From positions 1 to 14,902 of the forward strand of contig JAOACU010000039.1 in the NCBI GenBank assembly GCA_026417715.1: a DNA stretch of 14,902 nt. Reading direction: 5' to 3'. The notes beneath the pieces are model-generated. The model did not search any database and had not been told where the DNA came from. It worked only from the letters and a program-made list of their open reading frames with translations. This DNA comes from Anaerolineae bacterium. Lineage in GTDB: Bacteria > Chloroflexota > Anaerolineae > UBA4142. Position 1 is the stretch's first letter. Each line of letters opens with the position of its first letter. Of the stretch, positions 1-5,738 are shown in pieces. The position numbers and the translations under genes are program-made.

Positions 1-69
1 GGGACAGTGAGACAGTGGGACAGTGGGACAGTGGGCAGTCGGCGGTCGGTGGTCGGTGGTCGGCGGTCG
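1..69. repeat. Octamer/heptamer tandem array inside the glycosyltransferase gene (block 3)
   Basis: The first 32 bases are four octamer units of the type GGGACAGT. They grade into heptamers GGGCAGT, CGGCGGT, CGGTGGT, CGGTGGT, CGGCGGT. On the minus strand these are read in the glycosyltransferase frame as DRRPPTTDRR followed by a PTVPLSH-like stretch. The array may extend beyond the left edge. Confidence 0.85.
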
Positions 70-1040
70 AGCAACGCAAACACAATCAACGCCGTGACGA
101 CGATAAGCATCGGCGCGACAAGTAGCGGTTCGATGGATTGTCCGAACGCGAGTGCGGCGAACGATTCGAGCAGTACGTTAGGAAGTGATGTGAACGAACG
201 CCAAGGCGGCACCGGCGGATCGGTGGCTTGGCGAAATGCGATTGGTATCCAAGGCGCGTAGAGCGTAAGGATGGTGAGTTGGGAAGAAATGAGATTAGAG
301 ATTAGAGATTGGAGATTGAGGATTGGAGATTGAAGATTGGGGATTGGAGATTGGAGATTGGAGATAGAAGATTGGAAATCGTGAATCTCTAATCTCCAAT
401 CTCTAATTATCCAGACAATCGCAACAAGATTGTGAAAGACGAGTAGGAACGCGAAATAGTACAACGTGTACAACCCCAGCGCGCTCGTGACGACGTAAGC
501 AATGAAATCGCGTAACGCGGTCGGCGGTCGGCGGTCGGCGGTCAGCGGTCGGCGGTCGGTGGTCAGCGGTCGGCGGTCGGCGGTCAACATACGTACGAAA
601 AAGTACGTGGATGCCAACCCCAAAAACGCGCCGAGCGTGTACATTCGCACTTCTTGCGAATACCACAGATTGTAGGGTGAGAACGCGATGAAGAGCGCGG
701 CAAGACGCGCGACGCGCGCATCGAAAAATTCGCGCGCGACGCGATAGACAAGCGCGACGAGCAAGACGCCGAAGAACAACGACACGAACGCGACGGCAAA
801 TTCCGACCAGCCCGCCACGCGTCCCCAAAAGTGCAAGAGGTAGTAGTAGAGCGGCGGATGAATATCGCCAGCGGTGTGACGCGTGAGCGCGACCAAATCT
901 TTTTGCGCCAAAATCACGCTCACGGTTTCGTCGTACCACAAACTCGATACGCCCAAGCGGTGGGCGCGCAAGGCGAACGCGGCAAGCAGAATCGTCAGGG
1001 GAGAAAAGACAAGCGCGCGCCAGCGGAGATGACTATTCAA
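1..1040 (-). CDS. GT-C (family 39-like) membrane glycosyltransferase, partial at window edge, with in-frame repeat blocks
   Basis: I read this frame directly: from TTG at 1040 down to base 1 there is no stop, giving at least 346 codons, and the gene continues past the left edge. The start is TTG, placed 7 nt after AAGGA (1052-1048); no in-frame ATG is available nearby. Motifs typical of lipid-linked-sugar GT-C transferases are present: RLGVSSLWYDE (residues 28-38, with the D37-E38 catalytic acid pair), DIHPPLYYY (59-67) and YSQEVRMY (127-134). Hydrophobic membrane segments alternate with short loops. Such enzymes move a sugar from a polyprenyl-phosphate donor to a lipid, glycan or protein acceptor on the outer membrane face; the acceptor here is unknown. 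Three loops are filled by heptanucleotide repeats translated as DRRPPTA-like (152-175), NLQSPI-like (212-250) and DRRPPTT-like (from 324) peptides. The start overlaps the response regulator stop by 8 nt. GT-C family is confident; function of the repeat-bearing protein is not. Confidence 0.8.
   Translation of the reverse strand, partial: MNSHLRWRALVFSPLTILLAAFALRAHRLGVSSLWYDETVSVILAQKDLVALTRHTAGDIHPPLYYYLLHFWGRVAGWSEFAVAFVSLFFGVLLVALVYRVAREFFDARVARLAALFIAFSPYNLWYSQEVRMYTLGAFLGLASTYFFVRMLTADRRPLTTDRRPLTADRRPPTALRDFIAYVVTSALGLYTLYYFAFLLVFHNLVAIVWIIRDWRLEIHDFQSSISNLQSPIPNLQSPILNLQSLISNLISSQLTILTLYAPWIPIAFRQATDPPVPPWRSFTSLPNVLLESFAALAFGQSIEPLLVAPMLIVVTALIVFALLDRRPPTTDRRLPTVPLSHCLTV
291..407. repeat. 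GATTGGA/GATTAGA heptamer array with strand inversion (block 2)
   Basis: About 12 imperfect 7-bp units (GATTAGA, GATTGGA, GATTGAG, GATTGAA and similar) run from 291 to about 380. After a short spacer the complementary units follow (TCTCTAA, TCTCCAA). The outer arms, near 294-317 and 384-407, pair at about 22 of 24 positions, so the block can fold as a long hairpin. It is translated on the minus strand as an NLQSPI-type repeat inside the glycosyltransferase, with no stop in that frame. The same unit appears at 4862-4913. Confidence 0.9.
517..585. repeat. GACCGCC heptamer tandem array, about 10 units (block 1)
   Basis: On the minus strand there are ten consecutive 7-bp units: mostly GACCGCC, with GACCGCT, GACCACC and GACCGCG variants. 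Ten units are 70 nt, not a multiple of three, so any gain or loss of one unit would shift the reading frame of the glycosyltransferase. All three minus frames through the array lack stops, because a heptamer array reads as the same 7-residue peptide repeat in every frame. Confidence 0.9.
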
Positions 1041-1677
1041 CCAACCATCCTTCCTGAATCGCATAACGCACAAGTGCCGCGCGACTCGTCAAGCCCAACT
1101 TTTCCATTCCGCGCGCGCGATAACTTTCCACCGTCTTGATGCTCAACGCCAACTGCTCGGCAATTTCCTGATTGGTATGTCCGAGCGCGACGAGTTTGAG
1201 CACCGCGCGTTCGCGTTCACTCAAATCGGCGGGCGCAGGACGCGGAGGAGGCGTGGGGAGCATCTTGTCCAACAAAATTTTGGTGTGCGATGGATGGATG
1301 TACACATTGCCGCGCATCACCGCGCGAATCGCCGAGATGAGTTCGGCGTCCGCCGCGCTCTTGGGGCAATAGCCCGCCGCGCCGGCTTCCAATGCGCGCC
1401 TTAGGTAACCCTCCTCCTCGTGCATCGTCAAAACCAACACGCGCACATTCGGAAACGCGCGCTTGAGTTGGTACAAGACGTGCAAGCCATCCATCTTGGG
1501 CATTGCAATATCCAGAATGAGCACATCGGGCGAGTGTTCGCGCACCGCGCTCAAGACTTCTTGCCCATTCGTGGCTTCGCCTACCACCATCATATCCTCT
1601 TGCGCGTTCAAGAGCATTTTCAAACCCGAACGCAAAACCGCGTGATCATCCGCGAGAACGATCCGCGTCCTAGTCAT
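1033..1677 (-). CDS. NarL/FixJ-family response regulator
   Basis: A 214-aa two-domain DNA-binding regulator. The receiver domain (residues about 4-122) carries acidic pair D10-D11, phosphoacceptor D56 (in LILDIAMPKMDG), switch T84 and conserved K106. The C-terminal LuxR-type HTH (about 150-214) contains LSERERAVLKLVALGHTNQE and SIKTVESYRARGMEKLGL. I chose ATG at 1677 over an upstream codon because GGAGGT (1691-1686) sits 8 nt before it and the family begins RIVLADDH. It overlaps the kinase stop by 8 nt (ATGACTAG), so it is almost certainly the kinase's cognate partner. The likely target is the divergent reductase promoter, by analogy with TtrR. No missing residues. Confidence 0.95.
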   Translation of the reverse strand: MTRTRIVLADDHAVLRSGLKMLLNAQEDMMVVGEATNGQEVLSAVREHSPDVLILDIAMPKMDGLHVLYQLKRAFPNVRVLVLTMHEEEGYLRRALEAGAAGYCPKSAADAELISAIRAVMRGNVYIHPSHTKILLDKMLPTPPPRPAPADLSERERAVLKLVALGHTNQEIAEQLALSIKTVESYRARGMEKLGLTSRAALVRYAIQEGWLVE

Positions 1678-3601
1678 CGGTCGGTACCTCCACGAATACA
1701 CTCGTACCCTGGCTCGGAGCAGATTCGATGTGTAAACGTCCTCCCAAAAGTTCAGCGCGCTCGCGCATCCCGTACAAACCGAGTTGACTCTCGCGTCCCG
1801 CCTCCATTACCGCATGCACATCAAAACCCTTGCCATCGTCCTCGATAATCGCGATGACAGAACGCGCTTTGCGTTCGACGACGACGCTGACATTGCGCGC
1901 CTGCGCGTGTTTAGCCACATTCGTCAATGCCTCTTGCACGATGCGATAGAGGGCGAGTTCGATTTCGGGCGCCAGGCGTCCGTTCGTGCCAAAACCTGCC
2001 ACCTGCAAATCGGTGTTCAGATGGAACGTCGTGCGATAACTCGCGAGATAGCGTTCCAGCGCCGCTGGCAAACCCAAATCATCGAGTAACGGTGGACGCA
2101 GTTCACGCGCCAAACGTTTGACCGCGTTGAGCGTTTGCGCGGCAATGTCGCGTAAACTTTCCAAGCGCGCACGGGTGGCAGATTCGCAAGCATCACTCGC
2201 CGCCCGCAAGCCCACCATCAGCGATGTGAGGGCTTGGCCGGTATCGTCGTGCAACTCGCGCGCGATGCGTTTGCGTTCTTCTTCTTGCGCGCGCAGCACT
2301 TGCTCCAACAATTGTCCACGCACGCGCTCTTTCTCGCGCAAATCCTCCCACAGGCGCGCGTTTTCGATCACCACGCCGAGTTGCTGTCCAACGGCTTCGA
2401 GCAGGCGCACTTCGTCCGCATCGAAGGCGTTCGCATCGGCACTGGCGATGCCAATCACACCGACGATCTGTTCGCGCGCGAAAATCGGCACGGTGACATG
2501 CGCGGCAATCGTGCGCCCATTGCTCAAGCGTCCTTCACGCAACGGGCAGTGGGGCGGAGGCGCACTGATGACAATCGAACGTTTTTCCAAGAGCGCATTC
2601 TGACACGGGCACTCACGAAACGCGACGATTTCGCGCTCGCCCAGTTCGAGTGGCAAGCCCTGCCAAGCCACCAAGCGTACAGACCGATCGGACGGCTCGA
2701 GCAAAAAGACCCAACCCGCAGGCAAGCCAAGTTGCGCGAGCAACAGGCGCAGAGCGCGCGCAAGCGTCTCGTTCAATGGCGCGGGCGTGTTGACCGCGTT
2801 AGCGATCGCGTTGAGCGCGGCGAGTTCACGATGGCGCTGTTGCATGGCGCGCTGCGAATGCGCGAGTTCCGCTGTCATTCGATTGAATGCCGTCGCGAGT
2901 TTGCCGATTTCATCTTCGCCCCAGGGTGGCACGCGCACAGTGAGGTCACCGCGCGCGATACTCTCGGTGGCGCGCACCAGCGCAAGAATCGGGCGCGTGA
3001 GGATGAGCGTCAACAAGTATGCCGCGCCGATACCCAGAATCGAGACGCCGAGTGTCGTGAGTAGCATTTGGCGCGTCAGGGCATCCACCGCGCGATGCAC
3101 GCTATCTTCGGTGAGTCCAACGCGCGCCGTGCCGATGCGTCCCTCGAAGATGGGCGCGGCGATGTCGTGAATGACGCCCTCATCGCTGTACAAAACGACG
3201 CTGTGGGCGCGCGCGGTCGGCGCGACACTATTCTTTTCGACCAAGCCGCGCGGCATTCCATTCTCGAACGTGTGCACGAGCACCCGATTGTTTGCATCGA
3301 GGATAAAGGCGTAGCGCAAATCGGCATTGTTGCGCAACGAATCTTGCAAGAGTTCGTGCAAGGCGTAGGTGTGATTGATGAGGATGTAATCGGTCGAACG
3401 CGCGGCAATGTCACGCGCAATGGACACACCGCGCTCTTGCAATTGCACCAGTAGCGCGTCGGTCATCGTCACGCGTACTTGCCACGTCACGCCAAAGCCC
3501 AACAGCAAGACGAGGGCAAGCACAATGCCCATAATCTTGATGCGTACGCTGGGGCGCAACAAATAATCGCGCAAGCGAAGCCAAAACATCGCCAGACTCA
3601 T
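1670..3601 (-). CDS. NarX-like membrane sensor histidine kinase (sensor-HAMP-GAF-HisKA_3-HATPase)
   Basis: A 643-aa kinase. Layout: TM1 about 24-42; extracytoplasmic sensor about 43-177, resembling a single Cache fold; TM2 about 178-199; HAMP about 200-252; GAF about 262-413; coiled-coil linker; HisKA_3 with H451 in RIARELHDDTGQ; HATPase_c with N561 (NVAKHAQA), DDGKGFD (588-594) and GLYGMRER (608-615). The GAF domain contains C331-P-C333 and C352, a cysteine set that could bind a metal or Fe-S cluster or sense redox; this is inference. The start ATG overlaps the PhnD-like gene stop as ATGA with no clear Shine-Dalgarno, which implies translational coupling. It most likely senses through the PhnD-like lipoprotein, since in TtrS such a domain is fused to the kinase. 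The activating ligand is unknown. Confidence 0.95.
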   Translation of the reverse strand: MSLAMFWLRLRDYLLRPSVRIKIMGIVLALVLLLGFGVTWQVRVTMTDALLVQLQERGVSIARDIAARSTDYILINHTYALHELLQDSLRNNADLRYAFILDANNRVLVHTFENGMPRGLVEKNSVAPTARAHSVVLYSDEGVIHDIAAPIFEGRIGTARVGLTEDSVHRAVDALTRQMLLTTLGVSILGIGAAYLLTLILTRPILALVRATESIARGDLTVRVPPWGEDEIGKLATAFNRMTAELAHSQRAMQQRHRELAALNAIANAVNTPAPLNETLARALRLLLAQLGLPAGWVFLLEPSDRSVRLVAWQGLPLELGEREIVAFRECPCQNALLEKRSIVISAPPPHCPLREGRLSNGRTIAAHVTVPIFAREQIVGVIGIASADANAFDADEVRLLEAVGQQLGVVIENARLWEDLREKERVRGQLLEQVLRAQEEERKRIARELHDDTGQALTSLMVGLRAASDACESATRARLESLRDIAAQTLNAVKRLARELRPPLLDDLGLPAALERYLASYRTTFHLNTDLQVAGFGTNGRLAPEIELALYRIVQEALTNVAKHAQARNVSVVVERKARSVIAIIEDDGKGFDVHAVMEAGRESQLGLYGMRERAELLGGRLHIESAPSQGTSVFVEVPTDD

Positions 3602-4524
3602 CGTTGCACGAGATTCACTTGGTTGACCAGCGCGCGCGCCGAATCGTAAATCCGATCCGAAACAGGGACAAAGCGTTCGATCATCAGACCTTGAAGCAGC
3701 GTTTGCCCAACCTGATCCGTGTGCATCTGCAACAAGAGTTCGCGCAACGCTTCCTTGAGTTGCGGACTGAGTTTGGGATTGACGACGACAGGTGGAATGC
3801 CGAACGCGGCGGAACGATGAATGACGCGCGTGCGTTGGGCAATCGTCGGATCGCGCGCGACGAAGAATTCGTACACCAAACTATCCACGTTCGCGCCATC
3901 GGCGACTTTGTTGGCAACGGCTTTGATGGCGTTATCGTGACTGTAGGTGAAAAAGACTCGCCCGAAAAATGTTTCTGGCGATTCGCCCAGTGTCTTGACG
4001 AGCGCAGTGGGATACACGCGTCCTGTGAGTGACATCGGATCGGTGAACGCAAACACTTTGCCGCGCAGGTCTGCCATACTGCGCGCGGAACTATCGCTAG
4101 GCACAATCAACAGCGAATAGTACACCGTTTCGCCATTGACTTGGGGCGCCACGAGTAATTCCATTCCAAAATCGCGCTGTCCCGCAATGTACGCGCTGGT
4201 GCACACAAACCCCAAGTCCACTTCGCCTTTGTGAATGAGTTCGTTCACTTCGGCATAGGTCTGGCGTTGTATCAGATGCACAGGGCGATGCATCTTGCGT
4301 CCGATATAGTCCAGCAAGTCGCTGTAACTTTCCACATTGCCTTTGGGCGAAATGACGGCGGCGACAGCAACGCGCAGAGGTTGTGCTTCGTTGGGCGAAT
4401 ACACCATCGCCGAAGCCGCGTCCACATCGCTGAAGCGAAAATCCAGACGACGCGGCGAAGCATCGCACGCCATCAACGCCAGCGCCACAACGCCAAGGCA
4501 CAGAAACTGAAACCACTGTTTCAT
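3598..4524 (-). CDS. PhnD-family periplasmic-binding lipoprotein, probable sensory accessory protein
   Basis: A 308-aa exported lipoprotein. The start at 4524 gives MKQWFQFLCLGVVALALMAC, a signal peptide with lipobox LMAC and lipidated C20, and it has AAGGAG 9 nt upstream. The longer frame back to 4581 would read through a hairpin repeat and is rejected. The mature part begins with LRVAVAAVISPKGN and continues with GEVDLGFVCTSAYI and ADLRGKVFAFTDPMSLTG, the pattern of PhnD-like (phosphate/phosphonate-type) binding proteins. No ABC permease or ATPase gene lies beside it. Instead it overlaps a histidine kinase by 4 nt. Known parallels are AioX/ArxX (arsenite-sensing PhnD-like proteins beside AioS/ArxS) and the PhnD-like sensor half of TtrS. 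I infer a ligand-presenting role for the kinase, not uptake. Ligand unknown. Confidence 0.9.
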   Translation of the reverse strand: MKQWFQFLCLGVVALALMACDASPRRLDFRFSDVDAASAMVYSPNEAQPLRVAVAAVISPKGNVESYSDLLDYIGRKMHRPVHLIQRQTYAEVNELIHKGEVDLGFVCTSAYIAGQRDFGMELLVAPQVNGETVYYSLLIVPSDSSARSMADLRGKVFAFTDPMSLTGRVYPTALVKTLGESPETFFGRVFFTYSHDNAIKAVANKVADGANVDSLVYEFFVARDPTIAQRTRVIHRSAAFGIPPVVVNPKLSPQLKEALRELLLQMHTDQVGQTLLQGLMIERFVPVSDRIYDSARALVNQVNLVQR

Positions 4525-4562
4525 CGCATCTTGCTCCTTGAGAAAACACGACCGCTGACCAC

Positions 4563-4592
4563 TGTAGGACAAGTTCGCCAACTTGTCCTACA
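4563..4592. repeat. Perfect inverted repeat (13-bp stem, 4-nt loop)
   Basis: The arms TGTAGGACAAGTT and AACTTGTCCTACA flank loop CGCC. It lies in the presumed 5' leader of the PhnD-like gene, 39 nt upstream of its start. It is preceded at about 4550-4562 by two heptamer-like units (GACCGCT GACCACT) similar to the array in the glycosyltransferase gene. There is no T-tract, so it is not a standard terminator. Probably a copy of an interspersed hairpin element; it could also affect mRNA stability or attenuation. Confidence 0.85.
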
Positions 4593-4635
4593 TATCACAT
4601 CGAATTTTCTGGTATCTGCGTGAGGTTGTATTTCT

Positions 4636-4664
4636 ATTTTCGCATCAAACGCGCAAACAGTCAA
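4636..4664 (-). promoter_or_regulatory. Candidate promoter for the PhnD-kinase-regulator operon
   Basis: On the minus strand TTGACT (4664-4659) is followed after 17 nt by GAAAAT (4641-4636), matching sigma70 boxes at 5 of 6 and 4 of 6 positions. Transcription would start near 4629, leaving a leader of about 105 nt that contains the 4563-4592 hairpin. Confidence 0.35.
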
Positions 4665-4668
4665 AAAT

Positions 4669-4728
4669 GACGGGGGACGGAAGACGGAGGACGGAGGATG
4701 CCTTCATCCTCCGTCTTCCGTCCTCCAC
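4669..4728. repeat. Heptamer palindrome (GACGGAG/TCCGTCT type)
   Basis: Heptamers GACGGAA, GACGGAG, GACGGAG run into GATGCCTTCATC and then the complementary CCGTCTT, CCGTCCT units. The two arms of about 22 nt pair apart from G.T-type positions, with a CCTT tip. It has the same architecture as block 2 at 291-407: tandem 7-mers that switch strand at a central point. It lies in the divergent promoter region between the two operons. Confidence 0.8.
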
Positions 4729-4734
4729 AAGGGT

Positions 4735-4806
4735 TTTTCCCGACACACGTTCTCCAAATCTAGAGTTTTCCCCTACACAACGCGTACGCATTATTGGACT
4801 TTTCCC
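4735..4806. promoter_or_regulatory. Three direct TTTTCCC boxes, candidate response-regulator sites
   Basis: TTTTCCC occurs at 4735, 4766 and 4800, that is 31 and 34 bp apart (about three helical turns). The first two boxes share a longer context, TTTTCCC followed by C or G and then an ACAC a few bases on. The last box ends just upstream of the weak -35 of the candidate reductase promoter, where an activator would sit. The link to the NarL-type regulator is inference only. Confidence 0.35.
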
Positions 4807-4808
4807 GC

Positions 4809-4837
4809 TAGAAGCCACACAGGACACCGTGTAAAAT
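4809..4837 (+). promoter_or_regulatory. Candidate reductase operon promoter
   Basis: TAAAAT (4832-4837) is a fair -10 box. At 17 nt upstream TAGAAG (4809-4814) is a poor -35, as expected for an activator-dependent promoter. Transcription would begin near 4844, giving a leader of about 87 nt that contains the 4862-4913 heptamer array. No consensus sigma70 promoter is visible elsewhere on this strand between the genes. Confidence 0.3.
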
Positions 4838-4861
4838 TCCAATGTGGTATTCGACGCAACG

Positions 4862-4913
4862 TTCCAATCTCTACTCTCCAATCTTTAATCTCTAATCTCT
4901 AATCTCCAATCCC
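4862..4913. repeat. TCTAATC/TCCAATC heptamer array next to a ribosome binding site
   Basis: About seven 7-bp units (TCCAATC, TCTACTC, TCCAATC, TTTAATC, TCTAATC, TCTAATC, TCCAATC) end 4 nt before the AGGAGG (4918-4923) of the iron-sulfur subunit gene. This is the same unit, in complementary orientation, as the block at 291-407. It would be in the mRNA leader of the reductase operon. Confidence 0.85.
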
Positions 4914-4930
4914 TCACAGGAGGTCAAGAT

Positions 4931-5722
4931 ATGCCTGTCACGTCAGAGCCAAAGGTATCGTTTGTTGTGCAAGGCGCGCCCGTAGGAATGCCCGAAGACC
5001 CGTTGCTGCGAATGCAAGCCGACCTCAAGCGCGCGATTGCCAAGCCCGTGCATCAGCGTCGTTGGGTGATGGTGCTGGACTTGCGCAAATGTGTGGGTTG
5101 TCACGCGTGTACGATTGCATGCATCGCAGAAAACAAATTACCACCTGGCGTCGTGTATCGTCCGGTGATGGAAGAAGAAATCGGCACATATCCCAACGTC
5201 ACGCGCCGATTCATTCCGCGTCCGTGTATGCAATGCGACAATCCGCCGTGCACGCCGGTCTGTCCTGTCAACGCGACGTACAAACGCGCCGATGGTGTGA
5301 TCGAAGTGGATTACGAACAGTGCATCGGTTGTCGCTATTGCGTGACGGCGTGCCCGTACGCCGCGCGCACATTCGATTTTGGCAGTTTGTATGTGCGCGG
5401 CGCGGCGGACGCACCCGGCGCAATGGTGGGTGTAGCCATCGTGGAAAAGCAAGAACGCGTCGAAAGTTTTGAATACCAACGCGCGTGGGAACGCAAGGGC
5501 GAAAAATCGCCGATTGGCAATGTGCGCAAATGTCATTTCTGTCTGCATCGTTTGGAAGTCGGGATGTTGCCGGCGTGTACGACCACGTGCATCGGACGCG
5601 CTACCTACTTTGGCGATGCCAACGATCCAGACGCGCTCGTCACCGAACTGATCAAATCGCCCAGCGCGATACGACTGAAAGAAGAATTGGGAACACAACC
5701 CAAAGTGTATTACCTCGTCTAG
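4931..5722 (+). CDS. Four-cluster [4Fe-4S] electron-transfer subunit (TtrB/SrdB/PsrB-like)
   Basis: A 263-aa ferredoxin-type subunit that passes electrons between the membrane quinone subunit and the molybdopterin subunit. Sixteen cysteines form four motifs: C54-C57-C60-C64 (CVGCHACTIAC), C99-C102-C107-C111 (CMQCDNPPCTPVC), C131-C134-C137-C141 (CIGCRYCVTAC) and C201-C204-C216-C220. This is the standard four-cluster arrangement of DMSO-reductase-family B subunits. It lacks its own Tat motif, so it is probably exported as a complex with the catalytic subunit. The start ATG has a perfect AGGAGG 7 nt upstream. It is first in the B-C-A order, 16 nt before the next gene. This order matches ttrBCA and srdBCA. 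Confidence 0.93.
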   Translation: MPVTSEPKVSFVVQGAPVGMPEDPLLRMQADLKRAIAKPVHQRRWVMVLDLRKCVGCHACTIACIAENKLPPGVVYRPVMEEEIGTYPNVTRRFIPRPCMQCDNPPCTPVCPVNATYKRADGVIEVDYEQCIGCRYCVTACPYAARTFDFGSLYVRGAADAPGAMVGVAIVEKQERVESFEYQRAWERKGEKSPIGNVRKCHFCLHRLEVGMLPACTTTCIGRATYFGDANDPDALVTELIKSPSAIRLKEELGTQPKVYYLV

Positions 5723-5738
5723 CGGAAAGGAGTTCACG

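Noticed and set aside
291..407. Possible CRISPR array
   Set aside because: The period is 7 bp with no spacers of 25-40 bp and no cas genes; this is a simple tandem array.
403..939. A 178-residue minus-strand frame crossing the heptamer array
   Set aside because: It is Arg/Cys-rich and has no domain pattern. The adjacent register gives a clear GT-C glycosyltransferase across the same bases, so this is a shadow made open by the repeat.
2234..3064. A 276-residue plus-strand open frame
   Set aside because: It lies fully inside the histidine kinase gene on the other strand and has an Arg/His/Gln-rich composition with no motif; it is an antisense shadow of GC-rich coding DNA.
3598..4524. Phosphonate uptake transporter component
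   Set aside because: The fold is PhnD-like, but no permease or ATPase gene is adjacent and the gene overlaps a histidine kinase, so a sensory role fits better. The ABC ATPase at 10744 is of the LolD/MacB kind and unrelated.
4645..4881. Small ORFs in the divergent intergenic region
   Set aside because: Their residues derive from the heptamer palindrome and the boxes, with no Shine-Dalgarno and no recognisable motif.
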